A program made the translations under genes and the position numbers. The notes under the pieces were generated by a model. The model saw only the letters and a program-made list of their open reading frames with translations. It was not told the DNA's origin and searched no databases. A stretch of 9,330 nt of DNA from Kiritimatiellia bacterium (lineage in GTDB: Bacteria > Verrucomicrobiota > Kiritimatiellia > RFP12 > UBA1067), in contig JAFVCR010000146.1 of assembly GCA_017479035.1 (NCBI GenBank), positions 1 to 9,330 on the forward strand, given 5' to 3'. How positions within the stretch are numbered: position 1 is the stretch's first letter; every line of letters begins with the position of its first letter. Shown in pieces: positions 1 to 5,528 of the stretch.

Positions 1-19
1 GCGGCAAAACAAAAAAACT

Positions 20-180
20 CACACAAAGTCCACGAAGTCCACGAAGTTTTTAGGCTGCTTCGCGGCTACGTATACGCCAGCAAGCCCCGAAGGGGCGCAA
101 GAATACAGACGGGGGTGGAGCGTAGCGGAACCCCCGGTACAGACAAAACAAAAAACAAGCCCCGAAGGGGCGGCAGAATA
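20..180. repeat. Dispersed composite repeat, left copy
   Basis: This is a non-coding mosaic of short repeats. It starts with an 'acacaaa' lead-in and a 9-bp unit GTCCACGAA present twice in tandem (28-36 and 37-45). Two copies of the hairpin GCCCCgaaGGGGC follow (84-96 and 159-171). Between them is a larger hairpin with 7-bp arms, CGGGGGT/ACCCCCG (110-136). A diverged copy in the same orientation lies at 9121-9236 and shares the order 'aaagtccacgaag', GCCCCgaa, 'agaatacagacgggggtg', 'cggtacagacaaaacaa', 'caagccccga', 'ggggcggcagaata'. Open frames across it contain no recognisable protein and look spurious. The repeat class is recalled from PVC-group genomes, which is inference. Confidence 0.8.
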
Positions 181-197
181 ACCCTCCGCAAATCCTC

Positions 198-216
198 CGC
201 GGGCGAGACGCCCGCG
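198..216. repeat. Perfect 8-bp hairpin, dispersed-repeat type
   Basis: The arms CGCGGGCG and CGCCCGCG pair perfectly around the loop AGA (206-208). There is no following T-tract in either direction, so it is not a classical intrinsic terminator. It lies in the 303-base gene-free stretch downstream of holA. It resembles the GGGCGagaCGCCC palindromes that I recall as scattered through PVC-group genomes. Confidence 0.6.
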
Positions 217-248
217 TCCCCACAGTACGCTCTCGCACCTTCACTCGT

Positions 249-277
249 TTCTCTGCATCTCTGCGCCTCTGCGTTGA
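249..277. repeat. Short CTCTGC-rich tract, dispersed-repeat type
   Basis: The tract contains three close copies of a CTCTGC core ('ctctgcat', 'ctctgcgc', 'ctctgcgtt'). It sits between the hairpin repeat at 198-216 and the 3' end of holA. From memory, similar tracts occur between genes in many copies in several environmental phyla, including PVC bacteria. No coding function is supported. The rest of positions 1-303 shows no gene, RNA or clear terminator. Confidence 0.5.
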
Positions 278-303
278 ATGCATTTTCAAATGTTATTCAC
301 CGC

Positions 304-1443
304 TTAAGCGCGGCTTCTTCGCACGGGGGCTAGGCGGAGAAGTTCTATCTCTATTGCGGAAGCATCCATGCGTGCGGAGGTCAAACGTTCGCGCAGGTTC
401 AGCATGCGGTAGCGTCCTGCGCGCAATTCGCGCATGTATCCTTGCGGGTTGCGCTGCATGAAGAGCCTCGCCTGGCCGCACGTCTTGCCTAGCGCCCACG
501 TGTTTTTCTTCCCGTTCGGACCCATTTCCATTGCGTTCAGGGAATCTAGCACGTCCGGAGGGATCGTCTTTGCCCATGCGCCGGAATCTGCTATCCATCC
601 TTTTGCGAGGCACTCTGCATACACAATCCACTCGCGGAAGGTTTTTTCTAGGAATACCGCCACGGGTATGCCCGCTTGCGGATCTGCGGAGTAGCTGGCC
701 CATATCGCGGAGATCTTTTTTGCGTCGCCGCGCGCCACCGCATCGGAAAGTTCCCAAATCTCGCTCTCGCCGCCGGTGAATGATGCAACCTCCGCCACAT
801 CGCTTGCGGAGATAGGGCGAGCGTCTGCGCCGAGCCACGTGCGCAATTTTTCGAGTTCCGAAACTATCGTGCGCGTGTCCACGCCAACGCGTTCTATGAA
901 TGCCGCCGCCGCACCGGGAGTTTCAAATTCGATTCCGCACGTCTTGGCAAGGCTGGGCAAACGCGCAAGTGCGGCTTGTTTCGCCTGTGCGGGGCGGCTC
1001 GCCGCAGCGGAAATCGCGATTTCCGCTACAGGCTCGAACGCTTTGCAAAAACGGCTGGACGCAAGCAGCCTCGGCGCGGTGATCAAGAGATACTGCTCGG
1101 AGGGGATGCTCGATTTGGCTACCGCCTCCGCAAACGCTTCAAGTGCGGCTTTTACGCTTTCGGAAATGTCTTTTTTCGCGCCGCCGGTGGGCAAAAAGCC
1201 CACCCGCCGCCACCATGTGGCCTTTACGGGATCGGTGAAAAACGGCGGTGTCTGCCAACTTGCAAGGACGTTTGAAATGCTGCGCAAACGCTCCGATTCG
1301 TTGGTGGCACCGCCATCGAAGGTCTCTAGGGCGGTGCTTTCGTATTTGTCGCCAAGCACGTCGCGCAGGTATGCTTTGGCTGCTGCCTCCACGAGGTAGT
1401 CGTCGTCGCCCACGAATATCGCGATATGTCTGCGTTCTGCCAT
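304..1443 (-). CDS. holA: DNA polymerase III subunit delta
   Basis: The 379-residue product matches the delta subunit of the clamp-loader complex, which opens the beta sliding clamp for loading onto primed DNA. The N-terminus has the family-like strand and helix 'IAIFVGDDDYLVEAAAKAYL' (residues 7-26). Residues 68-84 (PFFTDPVKATWWRRVGF) match the strand in which delta subunits report the clamp-facing surface. Residues 187-212 (GVDTRTIVSELEKL, then RPIS) and 227-247 (SEIWELSDAVARGDAKKIS) match the typical middle and C-terminal collar regions. The length is close to the usual 330-350 residues. The ATG at 1443 was chosen because AAAGG lies about 9 nt upstream and the protein then starts at the conserved region. 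A start at 1500 would add 19 residues encoded by promoter DNA. The gene is divergent from ispF. Delta is poorly conserved, so the assignment rests on overall pattern. Confidence 0.87.
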   Translation of the reverse strand: MAERRHIAIFVGDDDYLVEAAAKAYLRDVLGDKYESTALETFDGGATNESERLRSISNVLASWQTPPFFTDPVKATWWRRVGFLPTGGAKKDISESVKAALEAFAEAVAKSSIPSEQYLLITAPRLLASSRFCKAFEPVAEIAISAAASRPAQAKQAALARLPSLAKTCGIEFETPGAAAAFIERVGVDTRTIVSELEKLRTWLGADARPISASDVAEVASFTGGESEIWELSDAVARGDAKKISAIWASYSADPQAGIPVAVFLEKTFREWIVYAECLAKGWIADSGAWAKTIPPDVLDSLNAMEMGPNGKKNTWALGKTCGQARLFMQRNPQGYMRELRAGRYRMLNLRERLTSARMDASAIEIELLRLAPVRRSRA

Positions 1444-1468
1444 TCCGTTTTGCCTTTTTGCGGGGAGA

Positions 1469-1497
1469 ATTATATCATATTTTCGTCGCAAAACAAA
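1469..1497 (-). promoter_or_regulatory. holA promoter
   Basis: On the minus strand, TGATATAAT forms an extended -10, with TATAAT at 1474-1469. Two -35 candidates are TTGTTT at 1496-1491 (16-nt spacer) and the adjacent hexamer at 1497-1492 (17-nt spacer). Transcription would start near 1462, giving a leader of about 18 nt that contains AAAGG before the ATG at 1443. The element is one half of a mirror-symmetric divergent promoter region shared with ispF. Confidence 0.65.
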
Positions 1498-1514
1498 CAA
1501 AAATGTGATATAAT
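1486..1514 (+). promoter_or_regulatory. ispF promoter, predicted leaderless
   Basis: TGATATAAT gives an extended -10 with TATAAT at 1509-1514, only 6 nt before the ispF ATG at 1521. A weak -35 candidate (TCGCAA, 1486-1491) sits 17 nt upstream. Transcription starting about 7 nt after the -10 would begin at or next to the A of the start codon. There is no Shine-Dalgarno sequence between the -10 and the ATG, which agrees with a leaderless mRNA. Confidence 0.65.
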
Positions 1515-1520
1515 GAATCC

Positions 1521-1997
1521 ATGTTCAGGATTGGAACGGGATACGATTCGCACCGCTTCGAGGAAGGCGGAAGGCTTGTGCTCGGCGGCGTGGAAATACC
1601 GCACACGCACGGGCTCAAGGGGCATTCCGATGCGGATGCGCTAATACATGCCATAATAGATGCGCTCTTCGGCGCCGCCGCACTTGGCGACATCGGCTCG
1701 CATTTCCCTGATACCGACCCCGCATACAAAGGCGCGGACAGCGCAAAACTCCTTGCGGTGGCGGCGGAAGAATTGCGCAGGAAATCGTTTGTTGTGTGCA
1801 ATATCGATGCAACCGTCATCTGTGAGCGGCCTAAACTCGCGCCGCATATCGCGGCAATGCGTCAGCGTCTGGCGGATATAATCGGCATCAATGTTTCGCA
1901 GGTGTCCGTAAAGGGCAAGACGAACGAGAAAATGGACGCAACAGGCCGGTGCGAGGGCATCGTCGTGCATGCCGTTGCGCTTGTGGCTTCCGCGTAA
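1521..1997 (+). CDS. ispF: 2-C-methyl-D-erythritol 2,4-cyclodiphosphate synthase
   Basis: This enzyme of the methylerythritol phosphate (MEP) pathway converts CDP-ME 2-phosphate to 2-C-methyl-D-erythritol 2,4-cyclodiphosphate with release of CMP, in the cytosol. The family is a homotrimer with active sites between subunits. The 158-residue length is typical. Visible signatures are GTGYDSHRF (residues 5-13; D9 and H11 bind the metal), GHSDADAL (34-41), H43 as third metal ligand, DIGSHFPDTD (57-66), ERPKL (102-106), KGKTNEK (131-137) and E145 near the C-terminus. No fusion to IspD is present, and no other MEP gene lies in the window. The start is fixed by the conserved N-terminus and by the -10 box only 6 nt upstream. 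The gene diverges from holA and converges on the mgtC-like gene across a 52-nt gap without a clear terminator. Confidence 0.97.
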   Translation: MFRIGTGYDSHRFEEGGRLVLGGVEIPHTHGLKGHSDADALIHAIIDALFGAAALGDIGSHFPDTDPAYKGADSAKLLAVAAEELRRKSFVVCNIDATVICERPKLAPHIAAMRQRLADIIGINVSQVSVKGKTNEKMDATGRCEGIVVHAVALVASA

Positions 1998-2049
1998 ACC
2001 GTTTTCTCCGAGATATGCTTTCCCGTGCGCCGTGCGCGCAGGTCTGCAT

Positions 2050-2511
2050 TCATTCTCCCGTATCGTCGCTGGCTTCTGCCGGTGGCTCGGTTTCCGCAGA
2101 TGTACGATGGATCACCCATCCCACTGCTTCCAGGCCTGTAAGCGCAAGCAGTGTTGCGGCAAGCGCAATCGCATACAATCCGCTTGCCACCGCCATGCCT
2201 ATCCCCGCTGCGACCCATACGCCCGCCGCCGTGGTAAGCCCGTGCACGGCGTGCTTGTTCACCATTATCGCACCCGCGCCTATGAAACCCATCCCGCTTA
2301 CGATTTGCGCGGCCACGCGCGATGGATCGCCATGCCCGCCGAAGCCGTATTGGGATACGATCATCATCAGCGCGCTGCCTATGGCCACAAGCAGATGCGT
2401 GCGAGTGCCGGCGTTTTTGGAACGGTATGCGCGTTCCGCGCCGATTGCTCCTCCCAGCACTCCCGCTAGAAGCAGACGCAATACGAGTTCGCACTGGAGC
2501 GTAAAAGCCAT
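2050..2511 (-). CDS. MgtC/SapB family membrane protein, short form
   Basis: The 153-residue protein carries the conserved MgtC/SapB membrane domain. Its features are ELVLRLLLAGVLGGAIGAERA (residues 8-28, with the G-x-E-R motif), KNAGTRTHLLVAIGSAL (32-48), D62/R65/Q69, GMGFIGAGAI (73-82) and GLTTAAGVWVAAGIGMA (91-107). Hydrophobic stretches indicate four or more inner-membrane segments. It stops after about residue 135 with a short acidic tail, so it lacks the C-terminal ACT-like cytoplasmic domain of Salmonella MgtC (about 231 residues). In Salmonella, MgtC is linked to low-magnesium and acid survival, restraint of ATP synthase, and PhoR-dependent phosphate uptake. Members lacking that domain are mostly uncharacterised. 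The ATG follows the stop codon of the preceding gene with one base between (TGACATG), and a GGGG lies 7 nt upstream, which suggests translational coupling. It is the last gene of the regulator operon. Confidence 0.9.
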   Translation of the reverse strand: MAFTLQCELVLRLLLAGVLGGAIGAERAYRSKNAGTRTHLLVAIGSALMMIVSQYGFGGHGDPSRVAAQIVSGMGFIGAGAIMVNKHAVHGLTTAAGVWVAAGIGMAVASGLYAIALAATLLALTGLEAVGWVIHRTSAETEPPAEASDDTGE

Positions 2512-2512
2512 G

Positions 2513-3388
2513 TCACTGCCCCAATGCGCGTGCGGCCGCTTCTATCTTGTCGTTGTGGCGCCTGATGCGTTCCTTGCGCTCTTCCTGGCGGCGTTCTTCG
2601 TTCTCGCGCCGCGCCAGTTGCAGCATGGCCGCGTCGGATGCGGAGACTATTGTCTGGTAATCGATAGACGCGCCGCTCAAGCGCACCGTTATGCGTTTGC
2701 CCTGTGCTACGTCGAATGCATAGTGCGGAAGATACCAGCTCAAAAGACGCGGCACCACGTTGTAGCGGCGTTCGATTGCCGTGATCAGATAATGATAGCG
2801 CGAATTTGCCGCAGGATCGGGCGTGAGGCGTGCGCAAGCGCAGACGCGGGCTATCTTGTGCGTGGCGGGTGTGAAATACACGAAGTAATCGTCGAACCCG
2901 TCAAGCCTCTCCCCGGGCGTGAACGGCAGTCGCAAAAGTCCGTCCTCGCGCACGGGCGTTGCATCCTCCGGCACCTCGAATACATCGCCGAAACGCAAAC
3001 CGAGGAACGTATCGAGCGGGCCTGCGGCTTCGCCGTATGTGGATTTGTCTTCGCCATCATCCGCATCTGCCGCGTCAGCATCAGGAACTCCGCCAATGCT
3101 CCAGCTGCTTGCGTATTCGCTCGTCACGGTTTGCAAAACTGCTCCTGCGGCATCGGTGGAGGTGCATGTTTCGCGCCGGCGTTCGGTCACCATGTTGCCG
3201 TTGGTGGTAACGCTCGTTTCGGTGAACGTGTGCGATACGGATCCGTTCTCGTTTGTCACGACGGACGTTTCGGAAGTCTTGTTCGTGACGGCCTTTGCGC
3301 CGGAGTCGTCGCCTGATGCCAGCGCGAACATTGCAAGCGAACCTGCTGCCGCTGCAGCGGCGAATGCCGCGAGTGTTTTATTTCCCAT
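2513..3388 (-). CDS. Exported protein of unknown function in the two-component operon
   Basis: I do not recognise this 291-residue protein. The N-terminus (K4, then an Ala-rich hydrophobic run to about residue 25, with ALA at 22-24) looks like a Sec signal peptide, without a lipobox. Residues 33-95 are rich in Ser, Thr, Val and Asn and contain two similar units, TSETSVVTNENGSV (38-51) and TFTETSVTTNGNMV (54-67). An Asp-rich linker (102-116) leads to a likely folded domain beginning LGLRFGDVF (129-137). That domain continues through GFDDYFVYFTPATHKI (164-179), an ITAIERRYNVVP segment (202-213) and a ITVRLSGASIDY strand (233-244). The last 40 residues are a charged Arg/Glu helix, possibly coiled coil. 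AAGGAG lies 7 nt before the ATG. The frame overlaps the kinase 3' end by 11 nt and is nearly joined to the mgtC-like gene. Its place suggests a periplasmic partner of the sensor or of the MgtC-like protein; this is inference. Confidence 0.85.
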   Translation of the reverse strand: MGNKTLAAFAAAAAAGSLAMFALASGDDSGAKAVTNKTSETSVVTNENGSVSHTFTETSVTTNGNMVTERRRETCTSTDAAGAVLQTVTSEYASSWSIGGVPDADAADADDGEDKSTYGEAAGPLDTFLGLRFGDVFEVPEDATPVREDGLLRLPFTPGERLDGFDDYFVYFTPATHKIARVCACARLTPDPAANSRYHYLITAIERRYNVVPRLLSWYLPHYAFDVAQGKRITVRLSGASIDYQTIVSASDAAMLQLARRENEERRQEERKERIRRHNDKIEAAARALGQ

Positions 3389-4694
3389 TGTTGTTCTCCT
3401 TTTGCTTTCCGCCGTCTAGCGGAATTTTCATCAAAAATCTTGCACCGCCGCGCAACGGTGCCTCGAACCATGCGTCTCCGCCGGCCAGCCGCGCTGTTTG
3501 GCGCACTATTGCAAGGCCAAGGCCTGTATGCGCCGTGCCGCCTTCGCGTGCATCGTCTCCACGCCAGAACCGCTCGAAAAGATGTTCGCGCCATTTCGCC
3601 GGGATCCCCCGCCCGCGGTCTTCCACGGCGAACACCGCAAATCCATCGCGCCCGGCAAGAGATATTTTCACTTCGTCGCTGCCGCTGTGCTCCAACGCGT
3701 TGCCTATCAAGTTCACGAGTGCCTGTTCCACCAGCCTTGCATCGCACGGCGCATACAATAGCGGCGTGGGCTGCACTATCAGCCTCACTCCCGCCGCCGA
3801 TGCGGACGATGTCTTGCGCTGTGCCGCACTGCGCAGTATGTTGCCCAGATTCTCGTTTGCAATGTGCATCATGCCCTCGGCATGTTCGAGATGCGCCAGC
3901 GAAAGGATGTCCTGCACCAGCGCGTCCAGCCTGCTCGCCTCGTGGCGCAGCATCGCAATTAGCGTTGCGCGGTCCGCCTCCTGCACCGGTGCCTCCAGCA
4001 AATCCGCCACGCCGAGAATCCCGGTGACGGGTGTCTTGATTTCGTGTGTTATGTCCGATATGAACGTCTTGCGGAACTCCTCCACCTTCTCCATGTTCGC
4101 AAGGAGTTTCGCCTTTTGTTCTTTCTCCCGCGCGAGCGCCCTGTTGCGCGCCACGAGTTTTGCGATGAAAAGGAATACGCACAATAGCCCCGCCGCCCCC
4201 GCCGCCCCGGCAAGCACCATGTTGCGCTGCGCTTTCCGTATGCCCTCTCCCACGGTCTTGTACGGCACGGACAGACGCACTATCCATTCGCCGGCGGCCT
4301 TTGCCGTATACAAACGGCTGTTGCGTATCGCCCGGCCCGCGCCCGTCTCCGCCGCATCTTTTATCTCCGGCCTCTCCAGCCTGTTTTCATTCGGCGCGGA
4401 ATGCGAATCGAACACCAGCCCACCCCTCGCCGACACAATTGAGAGCCTCACTCCCTCCTTGCGCCTCTCCCCGCCGAAATCGTGTATCGCCCTGAAATCG
4501 CTCTTCTCCAATGCCGGGCGCAACGCCGCCGCCGCGAGCGTGGTCTTCTCCGCAAGTTCGCGCAATGCCGCCGCTTCCTCCGATGCCCTAAACGCATCGA
4601 TCTCCTGTGCTAGGTTCTTCACCAGCACCGCAAAACTCGCCGCCGCTATCAAATACGGCAGAAATCCAAATATGCCAGCCTTTACAAGTTTCAT
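3378..4694 (-). CDS. PhoR-like membrane sensor histidine kinase
   Basis: The 438-residue kinase has TM1 at about 8-26, a periplasmic sensor at about 27-157, TM2 at about 159-182, a short linker and a full HisKA/HATPase core. The H-box is SDITHEIKTP, with H217 as the phosphoacceptor. The N-box is VNLIGNALEHS (327-337), G1 is DRGRGIP (359-365), the F-box is LFERFWR (372-378) and G2 is HTGLGLAIV (389-397). The sensor contains VFDS (94-97), ERPEI (107-111) and a following G-x-G...R-x-S pattern. As I recall, these are hallmarks of the PhoR/YycG-type extracellular sensor fold in Gram-positive and Bacteroidota phosphate kinases. There is no PAS domain. The ATG at 4694 overlaps the regulator stop as ATGA, with AGGA 7 nt upstream. 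A start at 4745 would add 17 residues overlapping the regulator. The likely partner is the adjacent response regulator. The kinase class is certain; phosphate as the signal is inference. Confidence 0.93.
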   Translation of the reverse strand: MKLVKAGIFGFLPYLIAAASFAVLVKNLAQEIDAFRASEEAAALRELAEKTTLAAAALRPALEKSDFRAIHDFGGERRKEGVRLSIVSARGGLVFDSHSAPNENRLERPEIKDAAETGAGRAIRNSRLYTAKAAGEWIVRLSVPYKTVGEGIRKAQRNMVLAGAAGAAGLLCVFLFIAKLVARNRALAREKEQKAKLLANMEKVEEFRKTFISDITHEIKTPVTGILGVADLLEAPVQEADRATLIAMLRHEASRLDALVQDILSLAHLEHAEGMMHIANENLGNILRSAAQRKTSSASAAGVRLIVQPTPLLYAPCDARLVEQALVNLIGNALEHSGSDEVKISLAGRDGFAVFAVEDRGRGIPAKWREHLFERFWRGDDAREGGTAHTGLGLAIVRQTARLAGGDAWFEAPLRGGARFLMKIPLDGGKQKENNNGK

Positions 4695-5371
4695 AGTCCA
4701 ATCCTGTATCCTGCGCCGCGAATCGTCTGCAGATGCACTGCCCATCGCCCGAGTTTCCTGCGTATCGATGCTATGCGCACGTCAACGCTCCTGCCTATTT
4801 CCTCTTCGTCGAAAATATCATCCGCCGCGCCGGCCGCCCTTGCAAGGCGTTCTCTGCGCATGATGCGCCCCGGCCTTTCGGCGAGAGCCGCTAGCGTCAG
4901 GAATTCTCCGCGTGTGAGATCCACCAGAACCCCGTCCAGCCGCGCCTCCATGTTCTGCACATCTATCGCAAGCCCGTCGAGATCGTGCGCGCCGCCGCCA
5001 CTCGCGCGGCGCAGCACCGCCTTTATGCGCGAGAGCAGCACCTGGCGCGAGAACGGCTTTGTTATGTAATCGTCCGCACCTGCGTCAAGGAGGCGCACTG
5101 TGTCCTCGTCTGCGGTTTTCGCTGTCAGCACTATCACAGGTGTGGATTTCGTCTTGCGCAGTTCGCGGCATACGTCGAGGCCATCCATGCCAGGCAGCAT
5201 CAAGTCCAGCAAAACCAGATCTACATCCTCCGCGCGCGCTATTGCAAGCCCCGCATCGCCTCGCGCAACAGCAATTACATTGCGGAAGCCCGCCAGCGCA
5301 AGCGTCATTTCCACAACCTTGCGTATCGTTGCATCGTCTTCCACGATCAATATGCGGTTTTCCTCGAACAT
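4691..5371 (-). CDS. OmpR/PhoB-family response regulator
   Basis: The 226-residue regulator has an N-terminal receiver domain with acidic pocket E11-D12-D13, phosphoacceptor D56 (LVLLDLMLPGMDG), T83 and K105 (DDYITKPF). Its C-terminal winged helix has LTRGEFLTLAALAERPGRIMRRERL, a recognition-helix region SVDVRIASIRRKL and the terminal wing TIRGAGYRI, as in PhoB. Family members bind tandem direct repeats with 11-bp spacing, and such an array lies upstream at 5438-5481. The ATG at 5371 is 9 nt from a TATAAT with no Shine-Dalgarno sequence, so this first gene of the four-gene operon is probably leaderless. It overlaps the kinase by 4 nt. PhoB is the best-fitting named homologue because of the kinase sensor and the operator. 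PhoP- or RprY-type roles remain possible, so no symbol is assigned. Confidence 0.94.
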   Translation of the reverse strand: MFEENRILIVEDDATIRKVVEMTLALAGFRNVIAVARGDAGLAIARAEDVDLVLLDLMLPGMDGLDVCRELRKTKSTPVIVLTAKTADEDTVRLLDAGADDYITKPFSRQVLLSRIKAVLRRASGGGAHDLDGLAIDVQNMEARLDGVLVDLTRGEFLTLAALAERPGRIMRRERLARAAGAADDIFDEEEIGRSVDVRIASIRRKLGRWAVHLQTIRGAGYRIGL

Positions 5372-5380
5372 TTCGCTGCC

Positions 5381-5389
5381 ATTATACCA
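5381..5389 (-). promoter_or_regulatory. Response-regulator operon promoter, extended -10
   Basis: On the minus strand TGGTATAAT gives TATAAT at 5386-5381 with the extended TG at 5389-5388. The ATG at 5371 is 9 nt away, so the transcript would have at most a few untranslated bases. No hexamer 16-18 nt upstream resembles TTGACA. An imperfect inverted repeat (GCGAAG at 5402-5407, CTTCGC at 5426-5431) lies across the -35 region, and nested within it is AAGTTT-ccgt-AAACTT (5413-5428). A regulator may bind there. Confidence 0.6.
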
Positions 5390-5437
5390 TTTTTTTGTAA
5401 GGCGAAGGTAAAAAGTTTCCGTAAACTTCGCATCGCG

Positions 5438-5481
5438 TTGTCAAGAAATTGTCGATACGTTGTCGAGAACTTTTCACGGGT
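5438..5481 (+). promoter_or_regulatory. Pho-box-like direct-repeat operator, 11-bp period
   Basis: Units begin at 5438 (TTGTCAA), 5449 (TTGTCGA), 5460 (TTGTCGA) and, degenerate, 5471 (TTTTCAC), each exactly 11 bp apart. PhoB binds direct repeats of CTGTCAT-like heptamers with this period. In the E. coli phoA promoter the box ends 10 bp before the -10. Here the fourth heptamer ends at 5477, and 10 bp (5478-5487) precede the dnaB TATAAT at 5488. The orientation therefore fits activation toward dnaB. The array is upstream of, but poorly positioned for, the divergent regulator promoter. The repeats are seen directly; the binding protein is inferred from the adjacent PhoB-type gene. Confidence 0.6.
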
Positions 5482-5508
5482 GCGTGCTATAATATCTTCC
5501 GCACCCGT
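5476..5508. promoter_or_regulatory. Perfect 9-bp inverted repeat around the dnaB -10
   Basis: ACGGGTGCG (5476-5484) and CGCACCCGT (5500-5508) are exact reverse complements, 15 bp apart and centred at 5492 on the TATAAT box. The predicted start of transcription, near 5500, falls at the inner edge of the right arm. The RNA would therefore carry only one arm, which makes a DNA operator more likely than an RNA hairpin. A dimeric repressor bound here would block RNA polymerase. No candidate protein can be named. Confidence 0.5.
5485..5493 (+). promoter_or_regulatory. dnaB promoter, extended -10
   Basis: TGCTATAAT gives TATAAT at 5488-5493. Hexamers at the -35 distance (around 5464-5471) do not resemble TTGACA, which is common for activator-dependent promoters. 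Transcription would start near 5500, leaving a leader of about 29 nt with AGAAGGA at 5511-5517, 11 nt before the ATG at 5529. Confidence 0.65.
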
Positions 5509-5528
5509 AAAGAAGGATTTATTGCAAT

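Noticed and set aside
20..180. CRISPR array or IS element
   Set aside because: The repeated units are unequal and not separated by uniform unique spacers. There is no transposase frame or terminal inverted repeat pair.
1444..1500. Upstream ATG for holA at 1500
   Set aside because: It would translate the promoter, including the -10 box, and adds residues not expected in delta subunits. The ATG at 1443 has a properly spaced AAAGG.
2026..2040. Possible terminator between the converging ispF and mgtC-like genes
   Set aside because: TGCGC/GCGCA gives only a 5-bp stem, and no T-run follows in either direction.
1949..3316. Long plus-strand open frame (455 codons) opposite the mgtC-like and exported-protein genes
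   Set aside because: It starts inside ispF and has no family features. The minus strand carries two frames with start-stop coupling, a ribosome-binding site and a clear MgtC domain.
3295..4863. Long plus-strand open frame (522 codons) opposite the sensor kinase
   Set aside because: It is low-complexity, Ala/Ser/Arg-rich and without recognisable domains, while the minus strand encodes a complete histidine kinase with every catalytic box. It is a GC-rich antisense shadow.
5438..5470. DnaA boxes or iterons of a replication origin next to dnaB
   Set aside because: The units (TTGTCAA/TTGTCGA) do not match TTATCCACA, there is no AT-rich unwinding region or dnaA/dnaN nearby, and the spacing to the -10 fits a promoter operator better.
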